A DNA stretch of 5,305 nucleotides from Rhodobacterales bacterium UBA5972 (GCA_002430125.1 DJBQ01000009.1:430-5734); one strand, 5' to 3'. Shown: positions 1 to 5,305, numbered from the stretch's first letter. Made by a program: numbers and translations. The notes: generated from the letters alone by a model not told the origin.

Positions 1-81
1 GATGGCAAAGGGGCTGTGACCTTCCTTGTGCGGGTGAAAGAGGCGCTGGAAGATCCCCGTCGGTTGCTGATGGACCTTTGA
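1..81 (+). CDS. sucB: 2-oxoglutarate dehydrogenase E2 (dihydrolipoyllysine succinyltransferase), C-terminal end only
   Basis: Only the last 26 codons and the TGA stop are in the window; the gene begins upstream. The visible residues include VTFLVRVKEALEDPRRLL followed by MDL. This matches the conserved end of E2 acyltransferases of the 2-oxoglutarate dehydrogenase complex, where E. coli SucB ends in a very similar FLVTIKELLEDPTRLL stretch. The full enzyme transfers the succinyl group from lipoamide to CoA in the cytoplasm as the core of the complex. The lpd (E3) gene downstream on the same strand supports the 2-oxoglutarate assignment, although E3 is shared with pyruvate dehydrogenase. The pyruvate E2 paralogue is the main alternative, and its usual C-terminus fits less well. 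The tail is short, so the call rests on motif memory plus context. Confidence 0.85.
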   Translation, partial: DGKGAVTFLVRVKEALEDPRRLLMDL

Positions 82-104
82 AACCAAATCAACCAGCTGC
101 AAAT

Positions 105-148
105 CGTATGTACGGGAATCATACGCATTGTGTACGGGTTGTGTACCC
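105..148 (+). repeat. Two small stem-loops and a repeated octamer in the sucB-lpd gap
   Basis: The 91-base gap between sucB and lpd contains an inverted repeat CGTATG (105-110) / CATACG (120-125) with a 9-base loop. A weaker one follows, GGGT (136-139) / ACCC (145-148). The octamer TGTACGGG occurs at 109-116 and again at 131-138, starts 22 bases apart. Neither hairpin is followed by a T-run, so they do not look like intrinsic terminators. They could be an mRNA processing or stability element, or a regulator site. This is seen in the sequence only; the function is unknown. Confidence 0.35.
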
Positions 149-162
149 TGATTTTACCCTAT

Positions 163-167
163 GGAGG
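163..167 (+). promoter_or_regulatory. Shine-Dalgarno site that fixes the lpd start
   Basis: GGAGG lies five bases upstream of the ATG at 173 and overlaps the alternative in-frame ATG at 161. That ATG has no comparable site in front of it, so translation most likely starts at 173. Confidence 0.8.
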
Positions 168-172
168 CCCAA

Positions 173-1558
173 ATGGCAGACTATGACGTAATCATCATCG
201 GCGGTGGCCCCGGCGGCTATGTCTGTGCCATCCGCTGCGCCCAGTTGGGCCTGAAAACCGCCTGCGTGGAAGGCCGCGAAACCCTTGGTGGGACTTGCCT
301 GAATGTCGGCTGCATCCCGTCCAAGGCGATGCTTCATGCCAGCCACGCTTATCACGATGCCACCCATAATTTCGCCGCTATGGGCCTGCTGATGGATGCC
401 CCGAAAATCGACTTCCCCAAGATGATCGAATACAAGGACAGTATCGTTGAAGGCAACACCAAGGGTATTGAATTTCTGTTTAAAAAGAACAAGATAGACT
501 GGATCAAAGGCTGGGCAAAACTCACCGGAAACGGGCAGGTTACGGTCGGTGACACGGTTCACAATGCCAAGAATATCGTTATCGCAACCGGATCAGAGCC
601 CTCCAGCCTGCCGAATGTCCCTGTTGATGAAAAGGTGATCGTCACCTCAACCGGCGCGTTGGAACTGGCCAAAATCCCGGCCACAATGGTGGTGATTGGC
701 GCGGGCGTGATCGGCCTTGAAATGGGCTCGGTCTATGCGCGTCTTGGCACCAAGGTCACGGTCGTGGAATTCCTTGACCAAATCACCCCCGGTATGGATG
801 CGGAAATCTGCAAAACCTTCCAGAGAATCCTGAAAAAACAAGGGCTTGCTTTTGTGATGGGCGCGGCAGTGCAGTCGGTTGAACTGGCCGGAAACGGTGC
901 GAAAACCACCTATAAATTGCGTAAGAACGATGCGGAATCCACGCTGGACTCAGACGTGGTTCTGGTCGCCACCGGCCGCCGCCCGTTCACCGACGGGCTG
1001 GGTCTGGAGGAGCTTGGAATCGCAAAAACTGATCGCGGTCAAATAAAAACCGATCACTGGAAAACCAATATTCCAGGTATCTGGGCGCTGGGCGATGTAA
1101 TCACCGGCCCGATGCTGGCCCACAAAGCCGAAGACGAAGGCATGGCCGTCGCCGAAACCATCGCTGGCCAGCAAGGCCATGTAAACTATGGCATAATTCC
1201 CGGCGTGATCTACACCAACCCCGAGGTCGCCTCGGTTGGTGCCACCGAGGAAACGTTGAAAGAACAGGGTCGCGCCTATAAGGTTGGCAAGTTCAATTTC
1301 ATGGCCAACGCCCGCGCCAAGTCCACATTTCAGGGCGAAGGTTTCGTGAAAATCCTCGCCGACGCGACCACCGACCGGATTCTCGGCTGTCACCTGATGG
1401 GCCCTGCCGCCGGCGAATTGATCCACGAGGTTTGCGTCGCAATGGAGTTCGGCGCCTCCGCCGAAGACCTCGCCCGCACCTGTCACGCGCATCCGACATT
1501 TAGCGAAGCAATGCGCGAAGCGGCGCTGGCTTGTGGTGACGGCGCAATCCACGCCTGA
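173..1558 (+). CDS. lpd: Dihydrolipoyl dehydrogenase (E3)
   Basis: This 461-residue flavoprotein reoxidises dihydrolipoamide on the E2 subunit and passes electrons through a disulfide and FAD to NAD+. It serves the 2-oxoglutarate and related dehydrogenase complexes in the cytoplasm. The N-terminal FAD-binding motif GGGPGG spans residues 10-15. The redox-active disulfide is Cys42-LNVG-Cys47. The NAD-binding GAGVIG is at 176-181, the second FAD contact ALGD at 305-308, and the dimerisation domain carries the catalytic His440-Pro...Glu445 pair in HPTFSE. Length and domain order are typical and nothing is missing. An in-frame ATG lies at 161, but GGAGG at 163-167 sits five bases before the ATG at 173, making 173 the better start, and the protein then begins MADYDVI as expected. 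It follows sucB by 91 bases on the same strand, so it is likely the last gene of that operon; the next gene converges on it. Confidence 0.97.
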   Translation: MADYDVIIIGGGPGGYVCAIRCAQLGLKTACVEGRETLGGTCLNVGCIPSKAMLHASHAYHDATHNFAAMGLLMDAPKIDFPKMIEYKDSIVEGNTKGIEFLFKKNKIDWIKGWAKLTGNGQVTVGDTVHNAKNIVIATGSEPSSLPNVPVDEKVIVTSTGALELAKIPATMVVIGAGVIGLEMGSVYARLGTKVTVVEFLDQITPGMDAEICKTFQRILKKQGLAFVMGAAVQSVELAGNGAKTTYKLRKNDAESTLDSDVVLVATGRRPFTDGLGLEELGIAKTDRGQIKTDHWKTNIPGIWALGDVITGPMLAHKAEDEGMAVAETIAGQQGHVNYGIIPGVIYTNPEVASVGATEETLKEQGRAYKVGKFNFMANARAKSTFQGEGFVKILADATTDRILGCHLMGPAAGELIHEVCVAMEFGASAEDLARTCHAHPTFSEAMREAALACGDGAIHA

Positions 1559-1583
1559 TCTTCTAAGTTATTATAATTGTGCC

Positions 1584-1624
1584 AAAAGACACCCGCCGTA
1601 GGCCCCTGTCTGATCGACAGGCGG
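1584..1624 (-). terminator. Possible terminator after the GntR-type gene
   Basis: On the minus strand, just past the regulator's stop, CCGCC (1624-1620) can pair with GGCGG (1597-1593) around an inner TGTC/GACA stem with loop GATCA. A short T-run follows at 1587-1584. An alternative inner stem is CCTGTC (1605-1610) / GACAGG (1616-1621). The internal bulge and four-base T-run make it a weak intrinsic terminator. On the plus strand there is no T-run after the hairpin, so it is not a convincing terminator for lpd. Confidence 0.35.
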
Positions 1625-1636
1625 CTTCGGCGGCGG

Positions 1637-2287
1637 TTAGCGTGCCAACATCCGCAACCCTTTGGTGACATCATTTCGCACCGCGATATGCAGCGCTGCC
1701 TCGTCACCCGCCTTCAATGCCGCAATGATCGCACCGTGATTTCCCAGCCGATGAGTCCCCTGCATCTTGCCATAAAGGCTGCGCATCGTCGGGCCAAGTT
1801 GCAGCCAGATATTTTCCACCATCGCCAACATCGCCGGCGCTTGGGCGCGCAGATAAAGCGTTCGGTGAAATTCCAGATTGTTGCGGATATAACTGATCGC
1901 ATCATGCTTCACGACCATTTGATCAGCCGATGAATTGATCGCCCAAAGCCGGTCAATCAAGGCCGGGTAAGCGCGGGGCAACGCGCGGATCGCCAGTTCA
2001 GGTTCCAGTAATGCACGTACCGACGCCAGTTCCTCGATCCGTTCATTGCTAAGCTCAGGGGTGCTTACCCTTCCAGAGGAAGACAATGTCAAAGCCCCTT
2101 CCGCCACCAACCGGCGCACGGATTCCCGAGCCGGAGTCATGCTGACATCAAAGGATTTTCCGATCCCGCGAAGGGTCAGCGCGTGTCCCGGCGCGATCTC
2201 GCCATGCATGATTTGCTGACGCAGCGCGCGATAAACGCGATCATGCGCTGCGATGTTTGTATCAGAAGATTTTGGTGTTATCGCCAT
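1637..2287 (-). CDS. GntR-family transcriptional regulator, FCD (FadR-like) subfamily
   Basis: This is a 216-residue cytoplasmic DNA-binding regulator, a normal length for FCD-type GntR proteins. Residues about 14-75 form the winged helix-turn-helix, with the family pattern VYRALRQQI, GEIAPG, the recognition segment SMTPARESVRRL (49-60) and EGAL. The rest is an all-helical ligand-binding FCD domain. Its usual metal ligands are partly changed: Asn137 stands where Asp is common (N-x3-His141), His184 is kept in NHGAIIAALKAGD, and Asp206 stands where the last His is expected. Members typically sense small carboxylates or amino acids and repress nearby genes, but the ligand cannot be read here. 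No clear Shine-Dalgarno precedes the ATG, and upstream codons offer no other start. A perfect palindrome lies 8 bases before it. It is 42 bases downstream of the metallopeptidase gene, same strand, and convergent with lpd. Confidence 0.9.
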   Translation of the reverse strand: MAITPKSSDTNIAAHDRVYRALRQQIMHGEIAPGHALTLRGIGKSFDVSMTPARESVRRLVAEGALTLSSSGRVSTPELSNERIEELASVRALLEPELAIRALPRAYPALIDRLWAINSSADQMVVKHDAISYIRNNLEFHRTLYLRAQAPAMLAMVENIWLQLGPTMRSLYGKMQGTHRLGNHGAIIAALKAGDEAALHIAVRNDVTKGLRMLAR

Positions 2288-2295
2288 AAGGCAAC

Positions 2296-2305
2296 TGTGA
2301 TCACA
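2296..2305. promoter_or_regulatory. Perfect palindrome TGTGATCACA, candidate operator
   Basis: This 10-bp perfect inverted repeat lies in the 42-base gap upstream of the GntR-type gene, ending 8 bases before its ATG. GntR/FadR-family proteins bind short palindromes and often repress themselves, so autoregulation is a reasonable inference. On the minus strand a TTGACC (-35 like, 2322-2317) lies further upstream, but no good -10 follows it. The half-sites also resemble CRP/FNR half-sites, without the usual spacer between them. Confidence 0.45.
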
Positions 2306-2329
2306 AAGTGTGGTTCGGTCAAGGGTTGG

Positions 2330-3016
2330 TTAGAATTGGAAATGGTGCAAACGCGCTCCGTTGGCCTTTAACCATTTTCGGTGACGCTGGTAGTCGGGCA
2401 TCAAACCCTCGACCACGGCCCAAAACTCGGCCGAATGGTTCATCTGCACAAGGTGTGAAACTTCATGCGCGGCGACGTACTCCAGCACCTCGGGCGGGGC
2501 CATGATCAGCCGCCATGAATACATCAGCCTGCCATCGGCAGTACATGACCCCCAGCGGCTGCGTGTGTCGCGCAAACTGAGGGCACAGATATCGCGCCCT
2601 AATTGGCTGGCATAATAATGCGAGGCAGCTGCCAGCCTTTCTCGTGCCTGAACCTTGAAAAACCCCTTCAGCCTGGCCCCGAGGGTTTCCACCGAACCGG
2701 GTAGAAACAAGCCTTCAGGCCCGGCTTTGACCGACCGCGCAGTGCCCTGCAGCAGCGAAACTTCTTGCCCCAGATATAACACTTTGCCACCTATTTCCGG
2801 CACCACAGCCGCCGGTCGTTTGCCAAGTGCGGCACGCAACCAATCTTCCTGGCGGTAGGCGAAATCAAGGGCAGCGCGCTCTGACGCGCGGTTCGGCAGG
2901 GTCAGACTAACTTTTCCGTCGGCGTTCGAAATCCGCAGAGAATACCGACGCGCCCGGGCCGAGCGGCGCAAATGGACCTCGATCGGGGGACTGCCAATTT
3001 TGACGGTTCTATTCAT
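2330..3016 (-). CDS. YgjP-like zinc metallopeptidase (DUF45 / M48-like)
   Basis: The 228-residue protein has the layout of the YgjP/DUF45 family, a group of predicted zinc peptidases with SprT/WLM-like folds. The C-terminal half carries a conserved SRWGSC (residues 153-158), the zinc-binding HEVSH (His184, Glu185, His188) and a third ligand, probably His194 in MNHSAEFW. The N-terminal half is rich in Arg with a RRYSLRI segment, as is usual in the family. There is no signal peptide or membrane segment, so it should be cytoplasmic. The frame stays open upstream to an ATG at 3109, but the family-like sequence begins at MNRTVKIG, so the ATG at 3016 was chosen; the ribosome site there is weak (AGG only). 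The physiological substrate is not known to me. It is transcribed divergently from the zinc-ribbon gene and may share a transcript with the GntR-type gene 42 bases downstream. Confidence 0.88.
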   Translation of the reverse strand: MNRTVKIGSPPIEVHLRRSARARRYSLRISNADGKVSLTLPNRASERAALDFAYRQEDWLRAALGKRPAAVVPEIGGKVLYLGQEVSLLQGTARSVKAGPEGLFLPGSVETLGARLKGFFKVQARERLAAASHYYASQLGRDICALSLRDTRSRWGSCTADGRLMYSWRLIMAPPEVLEYVAAHEVSHLVQMNHSAEFWAVVEGLMPDYQRHRKWLKANGARLHHFQF

Positions 3017-3018
3017 AG

Positions 3019-3056
3019 CGGTAAACCTAATACAGAGCCAATCACCGGTAAACCGG
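3019..3056. repeat. Direct repeat and palindrome upstream of the metallopeptidase gene
   Basis: The 9-mer CGGTAAACC occurs at 3019-3027 and at 3046-3054, starts 27 bases apart. The second copy lies inside an inverted repeat, CCGGT (3045-3049) AA ACCGG (3052-3056). Both sit in the leader or promoter region of the peptidase gene, so they could be binding sites for a regulator. Function is unknown. Confidence 0.35.
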
Positions 3057-3118
3057 CAAGTTTCCGACCTATGATGCAAACCACAGGCCATGCAATCCAC
3101 AAACTGCAATTTAAGCCT

Positions 3119-3160
3119 TTGACAAAGGTTACAGGGTTATGGCAGTTGACAGCAATTGTC
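3119..3160 (+). promoter_or_regulatory. Two TTGACA boxes, candidate -35 elements for the zinc-ribbon gene
   Basis: Perfect TTGACA hexamers occur at 3119-3124 and 3146-3151, starts 27 bases apart, 65 and 38 bases before the ATG at 3189. Neither is followed by a convincing -10 at 16-18 bases; alphaproteobacterial -10 elements are often degenerate. The second box is part of an inverted repeat, GACA (3148-3151) and TGTC (3157-3160). The position in the divergent gap fits a promoter, but the evidence is partial. Confidence 0.35.
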
Positions 3161-3188
3161 CTGAGATGACCTTGAAGAGGTAGAATTG

Positions 3189-3518
3189 ATGCCCAAAGAT
3201 GAATGGGGCGTAAAGCGCGTCTGTCCGAAATGTGCCGTGCGGTTTTACGACCTGCAAAACGATCCGATGACTTGCCCGTCCTGCGACGCAACGTTTGACC
3301 TCGCGAGCCTGATCAACACGCGCAACCGATCTGTCTCGGCAGAAAAGCCGAAAATTGTGAAACCAGAACCAGACGAAGAACTGGATGATACAGCCGACGT
3401 ATTGGATGATGATGACGTCAACGCCGATCTGGACGATGATCTGCTCGAAGACGATGAAGACGATACTGTCGACCTCGAGGAAATCGCCGATGTTGCTATT
3501 GAAGTCGACGAAAGCTGA
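3189..3518 (+). CDS. FYDLN-acid family protein (TIGR02300-like), zinc ribbon with acidic tail
   Basis: This is a 109-residue protein of unknown function from a family found mainly in alphaproteobacteria. The N-terminus has a zinc ribbon with two knuckles, Cys12-PK-Cys15 and Cys29-PS-Cys32. Between them is RFYDLQ, the family signature FYDLN with Gln in place of Asn. From about residue 59 to the end the chain is dominated by Asp and Glu (for example DDDD near 73-76) and is probably disordered. There is no membrane segment, so it is likely cytoplasmic; such acidic tails can bind basic proteins, but that is speculation. The ATG at 3189 is chosen over the TTG just before it because AGAGG at 3176-3180 gives an 8-base spacing and the protein then starts MPKDEWG. 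A tRNA-Ala follows on the same strand, an arrangement I recall for this family. Confidence 0.93.
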   Translation: MPKDEWGVKRVCPKCAVRFYDLQNDPMTCPSCDATFDLASLINTRNRSVSAEKPKIVKPEPDEELDDTADVLDDDDVNADLDDDLLEDDEDDTVDLEEIADVAIEVDES

Positions 3519-3536
3519 ATATCCCGGCTTTTAGGC

Positions 3537-3565
3537 TTGAACAGTCAAGGCTGTTTCCATAAATA
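3537..3565 (+). promoter_or_regulatory. Sigma-70-type promoter for tRNA-Ala
   Basis: TTGAAC (3537-3542) and TAAATA (3560-3565) are separated by exactly 17 bases. The predicted start near 3572 lies about 28 bases before the mature tRNA. The stretch after the -10, CCCACGGGCGGG, is GC-rich, as is typical of stringently controlled stable-RNA promoters. Position, spacing and discriminator agree, so this is a good inference. Confidence 0.65.
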
Positions 3566-3572
3566 CCCACGG

Positions 3573-3594
3573 GCGGGCCAATCGGTTCGCCCGC
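3573..3594 (+). terminator. Stem-loop between the zinc-ribbon gene and tRNA-Ala
   Basis: GCGGGC (3573-3578) pairs perfectly with GCCCGC (3589-3594) around a 10-base loop. Only ATTTCG follows, so the T-run is poor. It could terminate the upstream gene weakly. If the promoter at 3537-3565 is used, it lies in the 5' leader of the tRNA precursor, directly before the mature 5' end. Confidence 0.35.
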
Positions 3595-3599
3595 ATTTC

Positions 3600-3675
<76 letters not shown>

Positions 3676-3847
3676 AACCCCCCTTTATGTGTGTGATATC
3701 AGACAAGCGTCACGGCGTCAGGTTGTGGGCGATCGGGGCTTGAAGGCGTCCACAGCCCTCAGGTCGCCCAGATCACCTGCCGCAAGGCCGATATCGATGG
3801 CGGGCGGGTCATTCAGGTCGTCCTGTCTTATGCAAAAATGATTCGAA
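3676..3847. other. Gap between tRNA-Ala and the small membrane-protein gene
   Basis: These 172 bases lie between two convergent units. They contain a long imperfect inverted repeat: GGGCGA (3727-3732) with TCGCCC (3764-3769), and inside it GGGGCT (3735-3740) with AGCCCT (3754-3759, one G-T pair). No T-run follows on either strand, so it is at best a weak bidirectional end point. A minus-strand frame is open from 3915 to a TGA at 3720-3718 with coding-like codons but no ATG. I see no gene here that I can support. Confidence 0.5.
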
Positions 3848-3982
3848 CTAGTCGCTCGCACCGACTCTGGTATTGGCGCCGGTCGTGGCTTTTTCGGCTG
3901 AAAACCCGATCTGGTTCAAGAGAATGTTCATACCGACAGTGATGACGACAGTTGCGCAGACAGCAAGCAGAAAAGCCTTCAT
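3848..3982 (-). CDS. Small single-pass membrane protein coupled to formate dehydrogenase gamma
   Basis: This 44-residue gene is too short for many gene callers. The protein begins MKAFLLAVCATVVITVG and has one hydrophobic helix at about residues 3-23, interrupted late by Asn19 and Asn23. A short polar tail ends in RVGASD. A cleaved signal peptide is an alternative to a membrane anchor, though no clear cleavage motif is seen. The evidence for translation is strong: AAGGAG at 3995-3990, formed by the last codons of the gamma gene, lies 7 bases before the ATG, and that ATG begins one base after the gamma stop (TGA-T-ATG). Such spacing indicates translational coupling. I do not recognise the family. 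By context it could be a small accessory or stabilising subunit of the membrane formate dehydrogenase, but that is inference. It ends with TAG at 3850-3848. Confidence 0.72.
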   Translation of the reverse strand: MKAFLLAVCATVVITVGMNILLNQIGFSAEKATTGANTRVGASD

Positions 3983-4116
3983 ATCACGACTCCTTATCCG
4001 CTGATGCGCGTTTTGCATCTAATTCTTCTAACCATAAGCTGTGATGCTCCCGCGCCCATCGCTCTTCGACTTTGCCAGTGCCGACCGCATCAAAAGCGCC
4101 TTCCATACCGACAGTG
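3929..4116. repeat. 13-bp direct repeat shared by the small gene and the gamma gene
   Basis: CATACCGACAGTG occurs exactly at 3929-3941 and 4104-4116, starts 175 bases apart. On the minus strand both copies encode Thr-Val-Gly-Met in the same frame: residues 15-18 of the small protein and 357-360 of the gamma subunit, each at the end of a hydrophobic helix. It may be chance or the trace of a short duplication. Confidence 0.5.
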
Positions 4117-5183
4117 CCGATATAGATATGTGCGAAAATGATTGCCGTCAGACACAGGCTGACAAGGGCGTGCCACAGCTGCGAATATTGCATTTCTTCT
4201 TGTGGCGTCAGCGCGGTTGGAAGTTCGGGCATGCCAAACCAGCCTGGAACACCGAAGGCATTCAGTTGTGTAAAGGTCGGCCCGAATAGGTTGATCTCAA
4301 ATGGGAACAACAGCGAAAGGCCGGACAGCGAAATCGAACCGCCCAGCAGGATCACCGCCCAGAAAATCAGCTTTTGGCCCGCATTGAATTTTTTCGCCGC
4401 AGGATGACCCTTGCCCAAGATGCCGCCTCCCTTGGCAAGCCAGTTCAGATCTGTCCGGTCTGGTAAATTATGCACAGCCCAGAAAAAGAAAATGATGATG
4501 AGCGCCAGAATAAACGCCCAGGAAATATTATTGTGCACCCATTTCGAGCCCGTCGCGATAAAGGCAAATGCCTCGGGACCAAAAAAGGGGATCAGCATTG
4601 TTCGCCCAAATAATGAGAGTAATCCGGTCAATCCCAGCACGATAAAGGACGATGCCAGCATCCAGTGACCGAAACGTTCCGCCAGCTTAAAGCGCTCGAT
4701 TTTCACGCCGGTTTTTTCACCGTCAATCCGAATGCGGCCACGGACAATGTAGAAAGCGGCCAAAAGCAAAAGCGTACCGCCCAACAGATAAACACCAAAG
4801 GCACGCAGTGTCCCGGCGCGAAACTGCAGCCACCACATGCCGCCATCCTGCACCAGAACCGTCGCAGCCGGGCCGCGGTTCTGGGTGCTGATATCTGCAG
4901 TACCATAACGAAGTGCGCGCCAGAGTTCAGGGTCCGAGGTGCCGCCCAATGTGCCCAACTGGTCCACAGTGTCAGCAGCGCCTTGAGGGTTTCCTGTGGC
5001 CCCGCGTCGAAAGCTGTCGTCGACAGATTGCCCTGACTGTCGCGCAAGGATATCTTCAAGCGTTTGCGCGCCGCCTGTTGCTGCGCGCGCGTCACGGGTT
5101 GCTTGTTGATCATCAGCTTGCTGTGCTTCAAGCGGACTGATCAAAATCATGAAGGCGAACATAGCGACGAAAATCGAACGCAT
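3984..5183 (-). CDS. Formate dehydrogenase subunit gamma (membrane cytochrome b)
   Basis: The 399-residue protein anchors formate dehydrogenase in the inner membrane and passes electrons from the beta iron-sulfur subunit through two b hemes to quinone. Residues 1-20 look like a signal peptide (MRSIFVAMFAFMILISPLEA). A polar, probably periplasmic region of about 100 residues follows, then a helix at about 128-147. The cytochrome b core has helices near 175-192, 221-238, 272-292 and 335-356. Candidate heme ligands are His173, His217, His338 and His352, and family motifs include GHPAAKKFNAGQK and TVGMEGAFDAV. E. coli FdnI/FdoI has only the four-helix core (about 210 residues); the N-terminal extension is, as far as I recall, usual in alphaproteobacterial homologues. 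AAGGA at 5195-5191 sits 7 bases before the ATG. The beta gene lies upstream and the small membrane-protein gene is coupled downstream. Confidence 0.93.
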   Translation of the reverse strand: MRSIFVAMFAFMILISPLEAQQADDQQATRDARAATGGAQTLEDILARQSGQSVDDSFRRGATGNPQGAADTVDQLGTLGGTSDPELWRALRYGTADISTQNRGPAATVLVQDGGMWWLQFRAGTLRAFGVYLLGGTLLLLAAFYIVRGRIRIDGEKTGVKIERFKLAERFGHWMLASSFIVLGLTGLLSLFGRTMLIPFFGPEAFAFIATGSKWVHNNISWAFILALIIIFFFWAVHNLPDRTDLNWLAKGGGILGKGHPAAKKFNAGQKLIFWAVILLGGSISLSGLSLLFPFEINLFGPTFTQLNAFGVPGWFGMPELPTALTPQEEMQYSQLWHALVSLCLTAIIFAHIYIGTVGMEGAFDAVGTGKVEERWAREHHSLWLEELDAKRASADKES

Positions 5184-5208
5184 CGCTTAATCCTTGCATT
5201 AAACCTAA

Positions 5209-5243
5209 AAGGAACGGCCCATCATAGGCCGTCCCTTGTTTTT
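5209..5243. terminator. Hairpin with T-runs on both sides, between formate dehydrogenase beta and gamma
   Basis: ACGGCC (5214-5219) pairs with GGCCGT (5227-5232) around a 7-base loop. After one mismatch, AAGG (5209-5212) pairs with CCTT (5234-5237). On the minus strand the stem runs into TTTT then AGGTTT; on the plus strand it is followed by GTTTTT. It has the form of a bidirectional intrinsic terminator, yet it lies inside a presumed operon, 26 bases upstream of the gamma start. Confidence 0.55.
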
Positions 5244-5251
5244 ACTAGACT

Positions 5252-5277
5252 AAAAAGGTGAACTTACTCACCTTTTT
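5252..5277. terminator. Perfect 10-bp hairpin overlapping the beta stop codon
   Basis: AAAAAGGTGA (5252-5261) and TCACCTTTTT (5268-5277) are exact inverse complements around a 6-base loop. Each strand therefore has a GC-poor stem ending in five T. The structure contains the last codons and TAA stop (5266-5264) of the beta subunit gene. The form fits an intrinsic terminator, attenuator or RNA 3'-end protecting element. The stem has few GC pairs, so its strength is uncertain. Confidence 0.5.
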
Positions 5278-5305
5278 GTCCATAGGCTGTACCCCAACCC
5301 CAAGC
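5264..5305 (-). CDS. Formate dehydrogenase beta subunit (FDH3-type iron-sulfur protein), C-terminal end only
   Basis: Only 13 codons and the TAA stop are present; the gene continues past the window's right edge. The residues AWGWGTAYGQKGE match the tail ending in GAWGWGTAYG that I recall from FDH3-type beta subunits of proteobacteria. The gamma subunit gene follows on the same strand, which supports the assignment. The full protein would carry four-cluster ferredoxin-type iron-sulfur domains that take electrons from the catalytic alpha subunit and pass them to the cytochrome b gamma subunit. None of the cysteine motifs are in view, so the call rests on a short tail and on context. Confidence 0.78.
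   Translation of the reverse strand, partial: AWGWGTAYGQKGE

Noticed and set aside
161..172. lpd start at the ATG at 161
   Set aside because: This ATG overlaps the GGAGG that serves the ATG at 173, and lacks a ribosome site of its own.
950..1552. 200-codon minus-strand open frame inside lpd
   Set aside because: It is antisense to a clearly recognised enzyme, has no family motifs and no ribosome site, and is explained by lpd codon use.
3017..3109. N-terminal extension of the metallopeptidase from the ATG at 3109, with several Cys and His
   Set aside because: The frame is open but the sequence is unlike the family; the normal N-terminus starts at 3016, and the extension covers the divergent control region.
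4665..5140. Several open frames of 75-142 codons overlapping the formate dehydrogenase gamma gene on both strands
   Set aside because: They are shadows of the gamma gene and show no domain, signal or ribosome site of their own.

Overview
The window looks like a chromosomal segment of an alphaproteobacterium, most likely a member of Rhodobacteraceae (roseobacter type) with moderate GC. This rests on three things: a sucB-lpd pair, a FYDLN-acid (TIGR02300-type) gene next to a tRNA-Ala, and a formate dehydrogenase operon whose beta subunit ends in the AWGWGTAYG tail that I recall from the FDH3 type. No database search was possible, so the taxon is an inference. Both ends cut through genes.

Left part (1-1558, + strand): the last 26 codons of the E2 subunit of 2-oxoglutarate dehydrogenase (sucB/odhB) are followed after 91 bases by a complete dihydrolipoyl dehydrogenase (lpd, E3). 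E3 reoxidises the lipoamide that E2 carries, so the two belong to one TCA-cycle complex. The gap holds two small stem-loops and a repeated octamer.

Middle part: a GntR/FCD-type regulator (1637-2287, - strand) converges on lpd. A YgjP-like (DUF45/M48-like) zinc metallopeptidase (2330-3016, - strand) lies just upstream of it, 42 bases away in the same direction, so they may be co-transcribed. A perfect 10-bp palindrome directly upstream of the regulator's start is a candidate operator. Divergent from the peptidase is a zinc-ribbon, acid-tailed protein (3189-3518, + strand). It is followed by a well-formed promoter and a complete tRNA-Ala(GGC) with encoded CCA.

Right part (3848-5305, - strand, read right to left): the 3' end of a formate dehydrogenase beta subunit, two hairpins in the gap that follows, and a complete formate dehydrogenase gamma subunit (membrane cytochrome b). 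After that comes a 44-codon gene, too short for most gene callers, that encodes a probable single-pass membrane protein. Its Shine-Dalgarno sequence is formed by the last codons of the gamma gene, and its ATG lies one base after the gamma stop, so it is very probably translationally coupled. It is the most interesting item in the window. The 172 bases between this small gene and the tRNA hold no gene I can support, only a long imperfect hairpin and a coding-like open frame without an ATG.

Most of the window is ordinary core metabolism. I found no mobile element, CRISPR array, phage gene or clear novel multi-gene system.
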